Assembly (NCBI GenBank): GCA_963781785.1
Contig: CAWAHD010000004.1
Span: forward strand, 558,001-622,000
Length of the DNA: 64,000 nt
Reading direction: 5' to 3'
Source of the DNA: CAWAHD01 sp963781785
Lineage (GTDB): Bacteria; Planctomycetota; Planctomycetia; Isosphaerales; Isosphaeraceae
The notes under the pieces are model-generated. The model saw nothing but the letters and a program-made list of their open reading frames with translations, did not search any database and was not told the origin of the DNA. Shown here piece after piece: positions 47,097-56,824 of the stretch. Numbering within the stretch: the first letter of the stretch is position 1; every line of letters starts with the position of its first letter. A program made the translations under genes and the position numbers.

Positions 47097-47492
47097 ATGT
47101 TCGCGATCGATGCGTCGGACCCAACGCCGATTTACGCTCAGCTCGAGCGCGCGATTCGCGTGGCGATCGCGACCGGGCGTCTGCAAAAGGGTGACAAGCT
47201 GCCGACGGTGCGGCAGCTCGCGGTGGAATTGCGGATCAACGCCAACACGGTCGCGAAGGTCTATGGCGAGCTCGAGCGGGCGAAGGTCCTGGAAACTCAC
47301 CGGGGTATCGGGACGTTCGTCCACAACGCCGGGAGCTTGGCGGCCTCGAGCCCTGAGCGCGAGCAACATCTGGCGGCTTTGACCGACAGTTTCATCACGG
47401 GCGCGGCGGCCCTGGGCTATTCGGCCCAGGATGCCCTCGCCTTCTTGACAACTCGATGCAAGGACAGAAAACGTGAAAAACTCACAGGCTAG
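47097..47492 (+). CDS. GntR-family regulator, YtrA-type
   Basis: A 131-residue protein starting MFAIDASDPTPIYAQLERAI (a GTG one codon earlier is equally possible). The winged helix reads GRLQKGDKLPTVRQLAVELRINANTVAKVYGELERAKVLETHRGIGTFV, the GntR signature. The short C-terminal tail (REQHLAALTDSFITGAAALGYSAQDALAFL) lacks a ligand-binding domain, as in the YtrA subfamily, which usually controls an adjacent membrane-protein operon. The stop lies 20 bp inside the SPFH gene, so the two are coupled. Confidence 0.87.
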   Translation: MFAIDASDPTPIYAQLERAIRVAIATGRLQKGDKLPTVRQLAVELRINANTVAKVYGELERAKVLETHRGIGTFVHNAGSLAASSPEREQHLAALTDSFITGAAALGYSAQDALAFLTTRCKDRKREKLTG

Positions 47493-48450
47493 CTCGAAGA
47501 CCGAGAAAGAATCGGCAAAGACCGACAGTGACTCGACGAAGGCTCGTCGCGTGGGCATCGAGCCGCCGCGCATCAACGTGATTTCTGCGCTCGCGGTCGT
47601 GGCCGGCTCCCTCGCCGGTGCCGTCGCGGGCTACTTCTTGTCGAACGAGCTCTGGCTCGGCGTGGGCGTGATGGCCGGCGTGTTCCTGGCCTTTGCGCCG
47701 AAGGTGGCCCAGCAATGGGAGCGGGCCGTCGTGCTGCGGCTGGGCCGTTATGCCGGGATGCGCGGACCGGGTCTGTTCTGGATCATTCCCGGGATCGACC
47801 AGGTGACCATGTGGATCGATCAGCGCACAATCACGACCAGCTTTGCGGCCGAGCAGACGTTGACATCCGACACGGTCCCGGTGAACGTCGACGCGGTTTT
47901 GTTCTGGATGGTCTTCGACCCGGAGAGGGCCGCGCTCGAGGTTCAGGATTACAAGCTGGCGGTGAGCTGGGCCGCCCAGACCGCCCTCCGCGACATCATC
48001 GGACGCACGCCGCTGACGGTGCTCTTGCGCGGGCGAGAGCAGATCGAAGCCCAGCTTCAGAAACTGATTGACGACCGGTCGAATCCCTGGGGCGTGACGG
48101 TGCAGTCCGTGGAGATGCGGGACGTTGTGATCCCCGAGTCCTTGCAGGACGCGATGTCGCGCGAGGCCCAGGCAGCGCGCGAAAAGGAGGCACGCATCAT
48201 CCTCGGCCAGGCGGAGGTCGAGATCGCCCATCTCTTCGCGCAGGCCGCCGAATCCTACGTCCACAACCCCACCGCCATGCAGTTGCGGGCGATGAACATC
48301 CTCTATGAAGGTCTGAAGGAGAAGGGTTCCCTGATGGTGGTCCCGAGCACGGCCGTCGAAGCGATGGGTATGGGCGGTTTGACCGCTCTCGCCGCGGCGC
48401 GGCAGCGTGCCTTGTACGAAGACCAATCGGCGAATGGACCCCTGGGCTGA
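47473..48450 (+). CDS. SPFH/band 7 (slipin-like) membrane protein
   Basis: A 325-residue protein from the GTG at 47473. A charged N-terminus is followed by a hairpin of two hydrophobic segments (VISALAVVAGSLAGAVAGYF, LWLGVGVMAGVFLAFA). The SPFH domain has WERAVVLRLGRYAGMRGPGLFWIIPGIDQV, the SDTVPVNVDAVLFWMV strand and LRDIIGRTPLTVLL. The C-terminal helical part is QDAMSREAQAAREKEARIILGQAEVE. Slipins form membrane scaffolds and often act with NfeD proteases, none of which is here. Control by the overlapping GntR regulator suggests response to a membrane condition. Confidence 0.88.
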   Translation: MKNSQASSKTEKESAKTDSDSTKARRVGIEPPRINVISALAVVAGSLAGAVAGYFLSNELWLGVGVMAGVFLAFAPKVAQQWERAVVLRLGRYAGMRGPGLFWIIPGIDQVTMWIDQRTITTSFAAEQTLTSDTVPVNVDAVLFWMVFDPERAALEVQDYKLAVSWAAQTALRDIIGRTPLTVLLRGREQIEAQLQKLIDDRSNPWGVTVQSVEMRDVVIPESLQDAMSREAQAAREKEARIILGQAEVEIAHLFAQAAESYVHNPTAMQLRAMNILYEGLKEKGSLMVVPSTAVEAMGMGGLTALAAARQRALYEDQSANGPLG

Positions 48451-48468
48451 ATCGATCCCGATCCACTC

Positions 48469-48492
48469 GTAGGTCAAGCTTTCCAGCCTGAC
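48469..48492 (+). repeat. REP-like hairpin variant with GTAG
   Basis: GTAG (48469-48472) then GTCAAGCTTTCCAGCCTGAC (48473-48492), one base different from the consensus. It sits between the convergent SPFH and glycosyltransferase genes, 18 bp after one stop and 6 bp from the other. Confidence 0.75.
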
Positions 48493-48497
48493 TTACC

Positions 48498-49710
48498 TCA
48501 ATTCTGGCGCACCCGGATCGTCCGTCCCCTCCACTCGACCGCGCCTCGGTACTTGTAGAGGTACCAGGCGCGGGTCATGCAACAGGCGACCGGAATGACC
48601 ACCAGCGGAAACAAGAGCGCCGGGATCGGGCGGAATCGGAAGAGGCGGCGTCCCGCGAAAAGCATTGCGTATTGAAGGGCGTAAACGACCGCGCCAGCGA
48701 GGGCCAGAGTGGCATTCCCTTCAGCCGCCCCGGCGAGCGCGCAGTCAAGAGGCATCCAGAAAACGAAGACGTTCAGCAGAACCACCGCCGGCGCCAGCCA
48801 GAAGCGGCCGTGAATACCGACGAGGATGTTCTTGGTCATCGCCCAGAAGGCGTGGCGATTCCCTTTGTAGAGCTGCACGTGCAAGAGTTCGGGAGTGGCC
48901 CGCAGCAAAGCGCGATAGCCACTCGCCTTCACTCGCCTCGCCATCGCGATGTCGTCGGCGATTTCGCCCTGGATCGCCGCGAAGCCCCCGATGGCACGAA
49001 ACACCGGCGCCGGATCAAGACGAGCGCGCCGCAGCCAGCGCGTCCGGTGATTTGGGATCGTTGATCCCGGGAGTTGCCAGAACAGACAGACCCCCCACCA
49101 GCGTGGGAACGAGGATATTCTCCCAGAGCGAGATGCAGTCCATTCGGGGGAAAAAGCTCAGCAGATCGACCTCGCGGCGCTTCAGCTCGGCCACCGCCTT
49201 GGCCAAACAGGTGGGCTCGAACATGATGTCGGCGTCGGTGAAGAGCAACAAATCACCGCTCGCGACGCGGGCGGCCTGTTCCATGGCGTTGCATTTCCCC
49301 AGCCAGCCCGGGGGCAGCTCGGGATTGTGGATGACGCGGATCCGCGCATCCTGTTGCGCAGCGGCGTCTGCGATCGGGCCCGTTTGGTCGGTGGAATGGT
49401 CGTTGACGATGATCGCCTCGAACTCAACCTCTTCCTGGTCCCGCAGCGAGTCGAGCGATCGGCCAAGATCCTGCTGTTCGTTCCGCGCCGGAATGATGAC
49501 CGAGATCTTGGTCCCCCGGACCAAATCGGGTTCCACCGGTGGGCTGGTCCAGAGCGTTCGCTTGAGCGCGCCCAGGAACTGAACGAACAACACGGCCGAG
49601 ATCAGCCCGGCGGCGAGGCAAAGGATCAATCGCGGATCGCTCAAGGAACTCGGCCCTGACCCAGGTCGTTCGGGGCACATCGCGGCGCTTTCCGGTCGAA
49701 CGAGCGACAA
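48498..49710 (-). CDS. GT2 glycosyltransferase, HpnB-like (two frameshifts)
   Basis: The N-terminal part (49710 to about 49040) has a membrane helix (LCLAAGLISAVLFVQFLGAL), then ISVIIPARNEQQDLGRSLDSL, VNDHSTDQTGPIADAAA, GWLGKCNAMEQAARVASG and FTDADIMFEPTCLAKAV, with the DAD metal site. It breaks near 49035 and again near 49000; the stretch between reads GALVLIRR in the third frame. The C-terminal part (to 48498) holds FRAIGGFAAIQGEIADDIAMARRVKASGY and three helices. Two bases restored give 405 codons. The layout matches HpnB-type hopene-associated glycosyltransferases, but the substrate is not certain. Confidence 0.78.
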
Positions 49711-49779
49711 TTATACTCGGAACAGCAATTCGCTGGGCTGGGGAGGCTTGCTTTTTCACAACGACTCAGGAGTTCTGCC

Positions 49780-50136
49780 ATGCGCGGAGTGACTCGGCGC
49801 GGTGCCATGTTGCGTTCAGCCGGAGTGGGGTTGGGAGTGGGCTTTGTCACCAGCGCTGCCGGCGATACGCCAAAGGGACGCGATCCCGCGGAACGACAAG
49901 CCGATCTGGACCGCGTCATCGCGTGTGGCATGACGCCGGACGAGGCCGAATGCTGGGAAACCGTGGCGGACGCGGCGGGTAAGTATTTTGGGCTTCCCGA
50001 GCTCCATCCGATGGACCGCCAGGAAGTCGCGACGGCCATTCACGTGATTCAGAACAAGCTGCTGGCCCGGCCGGTGTACCGGCAGTACAAAGGAATGGCG
50101 AAGGCCAGCCCGGCCAAACCGGCGAAATCGAAGTAG
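49780..50136 (+). CDS. small exported protein, unknown function
   Basis: A 118-residue protein with a twin-arginine-like leader (MRGVTRRGAMLRSAGVGLGVGF). The mature part has RQADLDRVIACGMTPDEAECWETVADAAGKYFGLPELHPMD and an AIHVIQNKLLARPVYRQYKG motif, then a Lys/Ala/Pro-rich tail. It is helix-rich and of no family that I can name. It lies head-to-head with the glycosyltransferase gene (69 bp between the starts) and 40 bp before another small gene. Confidence 0.65.
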   Translation: MRGVTRRGAMLRSAGVGLGVGFVTSAAGDTPKGRDPAERQADLDRVIACGMTPDEAECWETVADAAGKYFGLPELHPMDRQEVATAIHVIQNKLLARPVYRQYKGMAKASPAKPAKSK

Positions 50137-50176
50137 CGAGGGCGCTTCTCGAGGCAACGAACGGGATTTACCCTCC

Positions 50177-50506
50177 ATGGCGCACGATATCAAGGAGTCT
50201 GACTGGAAGATCTTCCGGCAGCTCAGCAAAGTCGCCCTGGAGCGGTTCTGCCAGTGCGTGCTCGATGACATCGAGCGCATCGCGTCCGACACAAACAAGA
50301 GCAGCCACGAGCGGTATCTCGCGATCTACAGGCTGACCCGAGAGCGTGACGAAAGCCTGGCGATTGCGTTCAACGATCAGCGCCGGTCGACTGCATTCCG
50401 CAAGCTCATGGCAATCGTTTCTCTGGATCTGCTCACAACGGACGAGCTGGCGCTGTTCAGCCAGGACATGCAGAATTCGATCGAAAACTGCCGGGACCTT
50501 TTCTAA
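50177..50506 (+). CDS. conserved small helical protein, unknown function
   Basis: A 109-residue soluble protein starting MAHDIKESDWKIFRQLSKVALERFC, followed by VLDDIERIASDTNKSSHERYLAIYRLTRERDESLAIAFND and a LTTDELALFSQDMQNSIE end. I recall similar short proteins across diverse bacteria, sometimes misnamed as release factors, but no function is established. It has no membrane segment or cysteine motif. It stands 40 bp after the exported small protein. Confidence 0.65.
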   Translation: MAHDIKESDWKIFRQLSKVALERFCQCVLDDIERIASDTNKSSHERYLAIYRLTRERDESLAIAFNDQRRSTAFRKLMAIVSLDLLTTDELALFSQDMQNSIENCRDLF

Positions 50507-50568
50507 ATCGAGTTGCGTGACCGCGCGACGAAACGCGTCGGGCTACGGAACGCTTCGTAGAACGGAAT

Positions 50569-50823
50569 TCATTCCGTATCTGTTCGCTCTTCGCGCAGCT
50601 TTCCTGGCGCTGATGAGTGGCGCATGGAATCCCATCCCTCAGCGGGGATCCCTCCCTGACCAAATTCAGACATCGCCTCGCCAACCAAGGCCACTCTGTA
50701 GCAGCACTCGTGATAGGCCGCCAGACGCTGAAATCGCCAGCGTCGCAGCGCGAGCCAGCAGAACAGTGTCATCGCAGCGATGGCGAGCGTCAACCATCCG
50801 GGCTCGAACCGCCGGTGGCCCAC
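50569..50823 (-). CDS. small membrane-anchored protein, unknown function
   Basis: An 84-residue protein from the GTG at 50823. One helix (WLTLAIAAMTLFCWLALR, residues 10-27) is followed by RRWRFQRLAAYHECCYRVALVGEAM and a soluble tail. The RFQRLA motif is echoed as RFRRLA in the gene directly upstream, and the stop of that gene is adjacent to this start (TGA-GTG). Such pairs of helix plus RxxRLAxxH proteins are common in planctomycetes. Confidence 0.5.
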   Translation of the reverse strand: MGHRRFEPGWLTLAIAAMTLFCWLALRRWRFQRLAAYHECCYRVALVGEAMSEFGQGGIPAEGWDSMRHSSAPGKLREERTDTE

Positions 50824-51030
50824 TCATATCAAGCGATCGGCCCATGGAAGCGCGAACACCGTCAATGTCGGCGCCGATCTAGCCGCAGCACCACCTGAGG
50901 ACCGGATCTCATTAGCCAGCCGCCGAAATCGGTAGTGCCTCTCACCAATCCACCAAGCAATCCCCACGAACGCGACCGCGGTCGCGAGGGATCGCAAGTG
51001 AAATTGCAGTCGTGAGCGTTTCAGTCGCAC
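50824..51030 (-). CDS. small membrane-anchored protein, unknown function
   Basis: A 68-residue protein: MRLKRSRLQFHLRSLATAVAFVGIAWWIGERHYRFRRLANEI. The basic FHLRSL segment followed by a helix is a frequent planctomycete N-terminus. The remainder (ARSAPTLTVFALPWADRLI) may be cut short by the immediately following gene, with which it probably forms one unit. No family is recognised. Confidence 0.5.
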   Translation of the reverse strand: MRLKRSRLQFHLRSLATAVAFVGIAWWIGERHYRFRRLANEIRSSGGAAARSAPTLTVFALPWADRLI

Positions 51031-51240
51031 CGGGCAGCTCCCTCCGCATTTCAGCCATCCCTTCGTGGAGAATCGAGCCTCGTCAAGGTTGAGTGTATGG
51101 TTGATAAGGATTGAGATTCTCTTGTTGAAATCTGAGCCCGTAGTGACCCAACTGGGAAACTCCTTTCCGTATTATAACTTTGAAGACAGCAAGAATGATC
51201 AAGCGGTGCCACGCGGCTGCGCGTAAACTCGCTACACACC

Positions 51241-51867
51241 ATGGGAGCGGGGGCAGTGGATCCAGTGCAAAAGGCGCTTTGGTACGTGGAAAGCCACTCG
51301 CGCGAACCGATCGCGCTCACGCCCGAACAAGTGCGTTCCCAGGGCCATCTCGACAACATCAAACTCGTGGAGGAGATCGCCATGAATTCCGCGCCTTTTC
51401 CTGACCTGGACCCGCCCCGGTTCGAGACGTCCAAACCGATGGTCCTTGCTGGACTCGTCGATCGTTACCCCTGCGAGTCGCCGGCCGGAATTCCGGACCA
51501 ATGGCAGCGGTTCGGCGCGTACCTCGGAGCTCTTCCCGGACAGGTGGGCAAGGTGGCTTACGGGGCGAGCTATAACTTCGACGGCGAGAGCAATTTCGAG
51601 TACATGTGCGGAGTCGAATTGGCCGGTTCACCGGATCTCCCCAAGGGCATCGCCACTCTGAATGTGCCGGCGCAAAGATACGCCGTCTTCACTCACAAGG
51701 GTCACATTGCGGGCATTCGCGCAACGTACGCGGCGATCTGGAGCAAATGGCTCCCGGAATCCGCCCACAAGCCCGCCGCCGCCCCGACGCTCGAGCGATA
51801 CGGTCCGGAATTCAATCCCGTCACGGGCTTGGGTGGAGTCGAGATCTGGATTCCCATCCAGGCTTGA
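51241..51867 (+). CDS. AraC-type effector-binding (GyrI-like) protein that lacks its HTH
   Basis: A 208-residue protein. Residues 5-25 (AVDPVQKALWYVESHSREPIAL) are the start of an AraC-family HTH, and the next residues (TPEQVRSQGHLDNIKLVEEI) are its very end. The roughly 70 residues that hold both HTH motifs in homologues are missing, yet the frame is kept. The C-terminal effector domain is complete: RFETSKPMVLAGLVDRYPCES, AYGASYNFDGESNFEYMCGVEL, LPKGIATLNVPAQRYAVFTHKGHIA and LERYGPEFNPVTGLGGVEIWIPI. It may still bind a small molecule but should not bind DNA. Confidence 0.8.
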   Translation: MGAGAVDPVQKALWYVESHSREPIALTPEQVRSQGHLDNIKLVEEIAMNSAPFPDLDPPRFETSKPMVLAGLVDRYPCESPAGIPDQWQRFGAYLGALPGQVGKVAYGASYNFDGESNFEYMCGVELAGSPDLPKGIATLNVPAQRYAVFTHKGHIAGIRATYAAIWSKWLPESAHKPAAAPTLERYGPEFNPVTGLGGVEIWIPIQA

Positions 51868-51869
51868 TT

Positions 51870-52139
51870 TCACTCGCGAGTCGTTCCAAATGCACTTTCC
51901 GAGAACTGAGCGCGCAATTGCGCGGCGACCTCGCGCAGCCGCTCTCCACTGGCCGCGCAGAAACGGCCCAGCAGCCGGCGACCCTTCCGCTTCTCCAGCC
52001 GGGTCTTCCAGCCACCCTAGCTTGTGCCTGGCCGAGCGAGAATTCCCGCCCGTTCGGCGGAGATCGCCGTCTAGCCCTCGCGCAACAGCCAGCCTGTGTA
52101 ATCGACCAGCACGCAAACGCTCGTGAACCGCTGCTCGAA
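51870..52139 (-). pseudogene. remnant of a REP-associated-type (Y1) transposase C-terminus
   Basis: One minus-strand frame reads VLVDYTGWLLREG, TAISAERAGILARPGTS and TRLEKRKGRRLLGRFCAASGERLREVAAQL with two internal TAG stops. This matches the C-terminal region of planctomycete REP-associated tyrosine-type transposases, as I remember it (VDYTGRLLREGKA, GRLLGRFFAASRERLREVA). No N-terminal catalytic part is present. The gap 51868-52499 otherwise holds nothing that I can support. Confidence 0.6.
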
Positions 52140-52499
52140 AAACGCGCCGCGCGTCTTGTCCGATACGGCAAAGACATCGGCAAGCTCTTGCAATCGGTGC
52201 TCGATCCAATTCTTTCTATTTCAGGAAGGTTCACGAACATATCGAAATGTTGCGACATTTTGGGATTGATCTCCCTGCGTGTGGCACGGGTCTTGCTGGG
52301 TAAATTCAGCCCAATCGCACGGCCCATCCCAGGGTCAGCCCCTTGGCTCGGATGCCAGAGTCCGCGCTGTTCAAGCAAAACCTGAGAGTTCACGAGCTTG
52401 TGCGAAGAACGGTCCTGCGGATCGGTCCCGGTGCCGCCGGGCGAATGACGTCTCAGTATTTCTCCCTCGGTCGACTCGCCACTGATTGGAGGCATCACC

Positions 52500-55400
52500 A
52501 TGGTCCTGCGCCCGCTGGATTTGCGACGGAACAATACGGGGAAGCGCTCAAGAGCATGTCGGCCTGGAATCGAACGGGTAGAGCCGAGAATTGTGTTGTC
52601 TCCGCCCACGGTCACGGGTCTGAGCCCGACCAGCGGGCTCGAGGCCGGCGGCACGCTCGTGACAATCAGCGGCACGAGCTTTACCGGCGCGACCGTGGTC
52701 GACTTCGGGACGACGGCTGCGACGAATCTCAGTCTCGTCAACGACACGACGCTCACGGCCGACAGCCCGGCCGGCACCGGCGTCGTGAACGTGACCGTCA
52801 CGGCGCCTGGGGGCACGTCGGCCGCCACGCCGGCGGATGAATTCACGTACACCGTGCCGTCCGCGCCCACGGTCACGGGGCTGAGCCCCACGAACGGTCT
52901 GACGACCGGTGGCACACTAGTCACAATCACAGGAACGAGTTTCACAGGCGCGACGACCGTTGACTTCGGAACGACCGCGGCGACCAATCTCACCGTGGTG
53001 AACGACACCACGCTCACGGCGGACAGCCCAGCGGGTACCGGCACGGTCGCTGTGACCGTGACGACACCGGTCGGCGCCGTCGGCCACGTCACCAGCCGAT
53101 CAGTTCACGTACACGGCCTCTGCGACACCGACGGTAACAGGACTGAGCCCGACCAGCGGTATGGCGGCCGGCGGTACTCTGGTTACGGTTACCGGAACCG
53201 GATTTACCGGTGCCACGGCGGTCGACTTTGGGACGACGGCGGCGACGAATCTCACAGTCGTGAACGACACCACGCTCACAGCCGACAGCCCGGCGGGAAC
53301 TGGCGTCGTGAATGTGACCGTGACGTCCCCGGCGGGCACGTCGGCCGTCACACCTGCCGATGAGTTCACATACGCGGCACCCGCTGCGCCCGCGGTCACG
53401 GGCCTGAGCCCGACCACTGGTCCGGCGGCCGGTGGTACTCTGGTCACGATCACGGGAACAAGTTTCACCGGCGCCACGGCGGTTGACTTCGGAACGATGG
53501 CAGCGACGAATGTCACCGTGGTGAATGACACCACGATCACCGCGGACAGCCCCGCAGGTACTGGCATGGTCGACGTGACCGTGACGACGCCCGTCGGCGC
53601 TTCGCCCACATCTCCCGCCGATCAATTCACGTACGTCGCGGCGCCCATGGTGATGGGCCTTAGCCCCAACAGCGGCACGGCGGCGGGCGGGACTTCAGTG
53701 ACGATCACCGGGAGCGCCTTCACCGGTGCCACAGCGGTCGACTTCGGGACGACGGCGGCGACGAATGTCACCGTGGTGAGCGACACCACGATCACGGCGG
53801 ATAGCCCCGCAGGTACAGGAACGGTCGCTGTCACGGTGACGACCCTCGGCGGCACGTCGGCGATCGTTCCCGCCGATATGTTCACCTATACGGCCGCTCT
53901 GGCGCCGACGGTCACGAGTCTGAGCCCGACCGGCGGCTCGACCGCCGGCGGGACTCCGGTCACGATCACCGGCACCGGATTGAGCGGCGCGACAGCCGTC
54001 GTCTTCGGGACGACAGCCGCGACGAGTTTCACCGTCGTCAATGACACCGAGATCATGAGCGTCAGTCCGGCGGGAACCGGCACCGTCGACGTGACCGTCA
54101 CGACGCCCGTCGCCACTTCGGCGACGTCCCCCGCCGATCAGTTCACCTATAGCACTGCCGCATCGCCGGCGGTCACGGCTCTGAGCCCGAATACCGGCTC
54201 GCAGTCCGGTGGTACTCTGGTGACGATCACGGGTACGAGCTTCACGGGAACCACGGCCGTCGACTTCGGCACGACGGCGGCGACGAACGTCACTGTGGTC
54301 AATGACACCACGATCACGGCGGACAGCCCTGCGGGGACGGGCACGGTCGACGTCACCGTGATGACGCCCGCGGGCACCTCGGCCACGTCGCCAGCAGACC
54401 AGTTTACCTATGTAACGGCGGCTGTGCCGATGGTCACGGGCCTGAGCCCGACGAGCGGCCCAACGACCGGTGGAACTCTGGTCACGATCACGGGAATGAG
54501 CTTGACCGGCGCGACGGCGGTCGACTTCGGAACCGTGGCGGCGACGAATGTCACGGTCGTGAGTGACACCATGGTCACCGCGGACAGCCCCGCGGGGACT
54601 GGCACGGTGGACGTGACCGTGACGACTCCCGCCGGAACGTCGGCCACATCCTCGGCCGATCGATTCACGTACGCGGTGGTCGCGGCACCAACCGTCACGG
54701 CCCTGAGCCCGATGAACGGCCCGGTGGCCGGCGGCACGCTGGTCACGATCACGGGAACCGGATTCACCGGTGCCACGGCGGTCGACTTCGGGATTCTCCC
54801 GGCGACGAATCTCACCGTCATGAACGACACCACGATCACTGCGGACAGCCCGGCCGGAACGGGCGTCGTCAACGTGACCGTCACGACGCCAGGGGGCACG
54901 TCGGCCGTTACGCCTGCGGATGAGTTCGCGTATACATTACCCTCTGCTCCGGCCGTCACCGGCCTGAGCCCCACCAACGGTCTTTCGACCGGTGGCACAT
55001 TGGTCACAATCACGGGAACGAGCTTCACCGGCGCGACGGCAGTCGACTTCGGAACGAACGCGGCGACGAATGTCACGGTGGTGAATGACACCATGATCAC
55101 GGCCGACAGCCCGGCAGGTACCGGGACGGTCGACGTGACCGTCACAACTCCTGAGGGCATTTCGGCCACCTCGCCGGCCGATCAATTCACGTATACGGTG
55201 TCGGCGGCGCCGACGGTCACCGGGTTGAGCCCAGCCAGCGGGCTGACAGGTGGTGGCACTCTGGTCACGATCACGGGAACGGGATTTACCGGTGCCACGG
55301 CGGTTGACTTCGGGACGACGCCGGCGACGAACCTCACTGTGGTGAGCGACACCACGCTCACGGCCGACAGCCCGGCGGGAACGGGCGTTGTCAACGTGAC

Positions 55401-56637
55401 CGTGACGACCCCGGCGGGTACGTCGGCCGTTTCACCCGCCGATGAGTTCACCTACACCGTGGCTTTCGCACCGACGGTCACAGGCGTGAGTCCAACAACG
55501 GGTCCGGCGTTCGGCGGGAGCCTGGTCACAATCACCGGAACCAGTTTCACCGGCGCGACGGCGGTCAACTTCGGTGCGTCGGCCGCGACGAATGTCACCG
55601 TGGTCAATGACACCACGATCACGGCGGACAGCCCGGCAGGCACCGGCACGGTCGATGTGACGGTGACAACGCCTTCGGGCATGTCGGCCACGTCTCCCGC
55701 CGACCAGTTCACTTATGTCGTGGCGGCAGCGCCCTCGGTCACTGGATTGAGCCCGACGAGCGGTCCCGCGACTGGCGGCACTCTCGTCACGATCACGGGA
55801 ACCAGTTTCACCGGCGCGACGGCGGTCGACTTCGGCACCACGGCGGCAACGGATGTCACCGTGGTCAATGATACCACGATCACGGCAGACAGCCCGGCTG
55901 GTACCGGCGTGGCGGGTGTGACCGTGACCACGCCCGCGGGCACATCGCCGGTCTCGAACGCCGCTCAGTTCACGTACACGACCGCAGCGCCGTCGATCGT
56001 GTCTCTGGTGCGATTCGGATTCCACATGGAACCGACGTCCCTTGTCCTGACCTTCAGCACGGCGCTCAATCCCACGCCGGCTCAAAATGTCAACAACTAC
56101 CAGATCCTGAATTCGCAAGGCGTCGCCATCCCCGTGAACTCCGCCGTGTATGACGCCTCGGCGCTCACTGTGACGCTCGTTCCGTCGCAGCTCCTGAGTC
56201 TTGACCAATCTTATCAGCTCACGGTGATCGGCGTGCCTCCGAATGGGTTGACGAGCTCCACCGGCGTTGCGCTCGACGGCGCAGGCAACGGAACGGCCGG
56301 CACGAACTATGTCACGACGTTCTCGGGGGATATCCTGGCAGGCCCGGCACCCGAGATGCTCCGCGCGGATCCGAAGAAATATCGAGCGGCAGAGAGGGAG
56401 CTCGTCGCGCTTGAGCGACGCCTGAGAGTGGATGCTCACAGGTCTGCCGGGGCACAGAAACATCTCGCGACTCGAGCGGAGACATTGGCTGCGCGAGCGA
56501 GACATTCACCCGCCCAGGTGCTGCGCGAGAGCGGTGTTTCAGCTCCGGCCGTTGATCAACTGCTGGCCTCCGGCATCGTCAGCATGAGCGAAATCCTGGC
56601 AGGACGCAAGAGCGGAGGTCACGGCCGTTTGGCGTGA
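52500..56637 (+). CDS. surface protein with 13 IPT/TIG repeats (one frameshift)
   Basis: Read as one gene it has 1,379 codons. The N-terminus (RRNNTGKRSRACRPG, then ERVEPRIVLS) is the planctomycete LEPR-type leader. Thirteen IPT/TIG domains of about 86 residues follow, each opening PTVTGLSPTSG--GGTLVTITG and closing PADEFTY or PADQFTY. An extra base near 53085 ends the first frame at 53363; the second frame is open from 53161. After repeat 13 comes a Big_5-like domain (TSLVLTFSTALNPTPAQNVN, LDQSYQLTVIGVP) and a basic helical tail. It is probably an exported adhesin-like or matrix protein. Confidence 0.85.
52600..55985. repeat. 13 tandem ~260-bp coding repeats
   Basis: The IPT/TIG modules are highly alike at DNA level; GACACCACG-TCAC-GC-GACAGCCC recurs once per unit. 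Two subtypes alternate: GVVNVTV..DEFTY (repeats 1, 3, 9, 11) and G(T/M)VDVTV..DQFTY (repeats 4, 6, 7, 10, 12), with others intermediate. This points to duplication and exchange between units. Confidence 0.8.
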
Positions 56638-56660
56638 TCCACCCCTTCACGATGGGAATG

Positions 56661-56708
56661 GGATGGAAACAGGGACGCGATGGACGAAAACAGGGACGCG
56701 ATGAGTTG
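56661..56708. repeat. imperfect tandem of a 27-bp dispersed repeat
   Basis: Two units, 56661-56681 and 56682-56708, share AACAGGGACGCGAT; the second ends in GAGTTG. The same repeat family appears as a perfect tandem at 62811-62864. It lies 24 bp after the stop of the IPT gene. Confidence 0.6.
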
Positions 56709-56824
56709 TCTTCCCGATCCGGCGGTACACACTCATCGCGTCCGCGTTTCGTTCCTCGACCTGTCGGGCAACCCGGAGACCAAGGTGACAGTTGTTTTCG
56801 ATAACGATGCCCGTGAGGCGCCCG

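Noticed and set aside
54408..55169. long antisense frames in the IPT repeat region (also 55432-56505)
   Set aside because: They repeat VPAGLSAVIVVSLTTV only because the plus-strand repeats are periodic and free of antisense stops.
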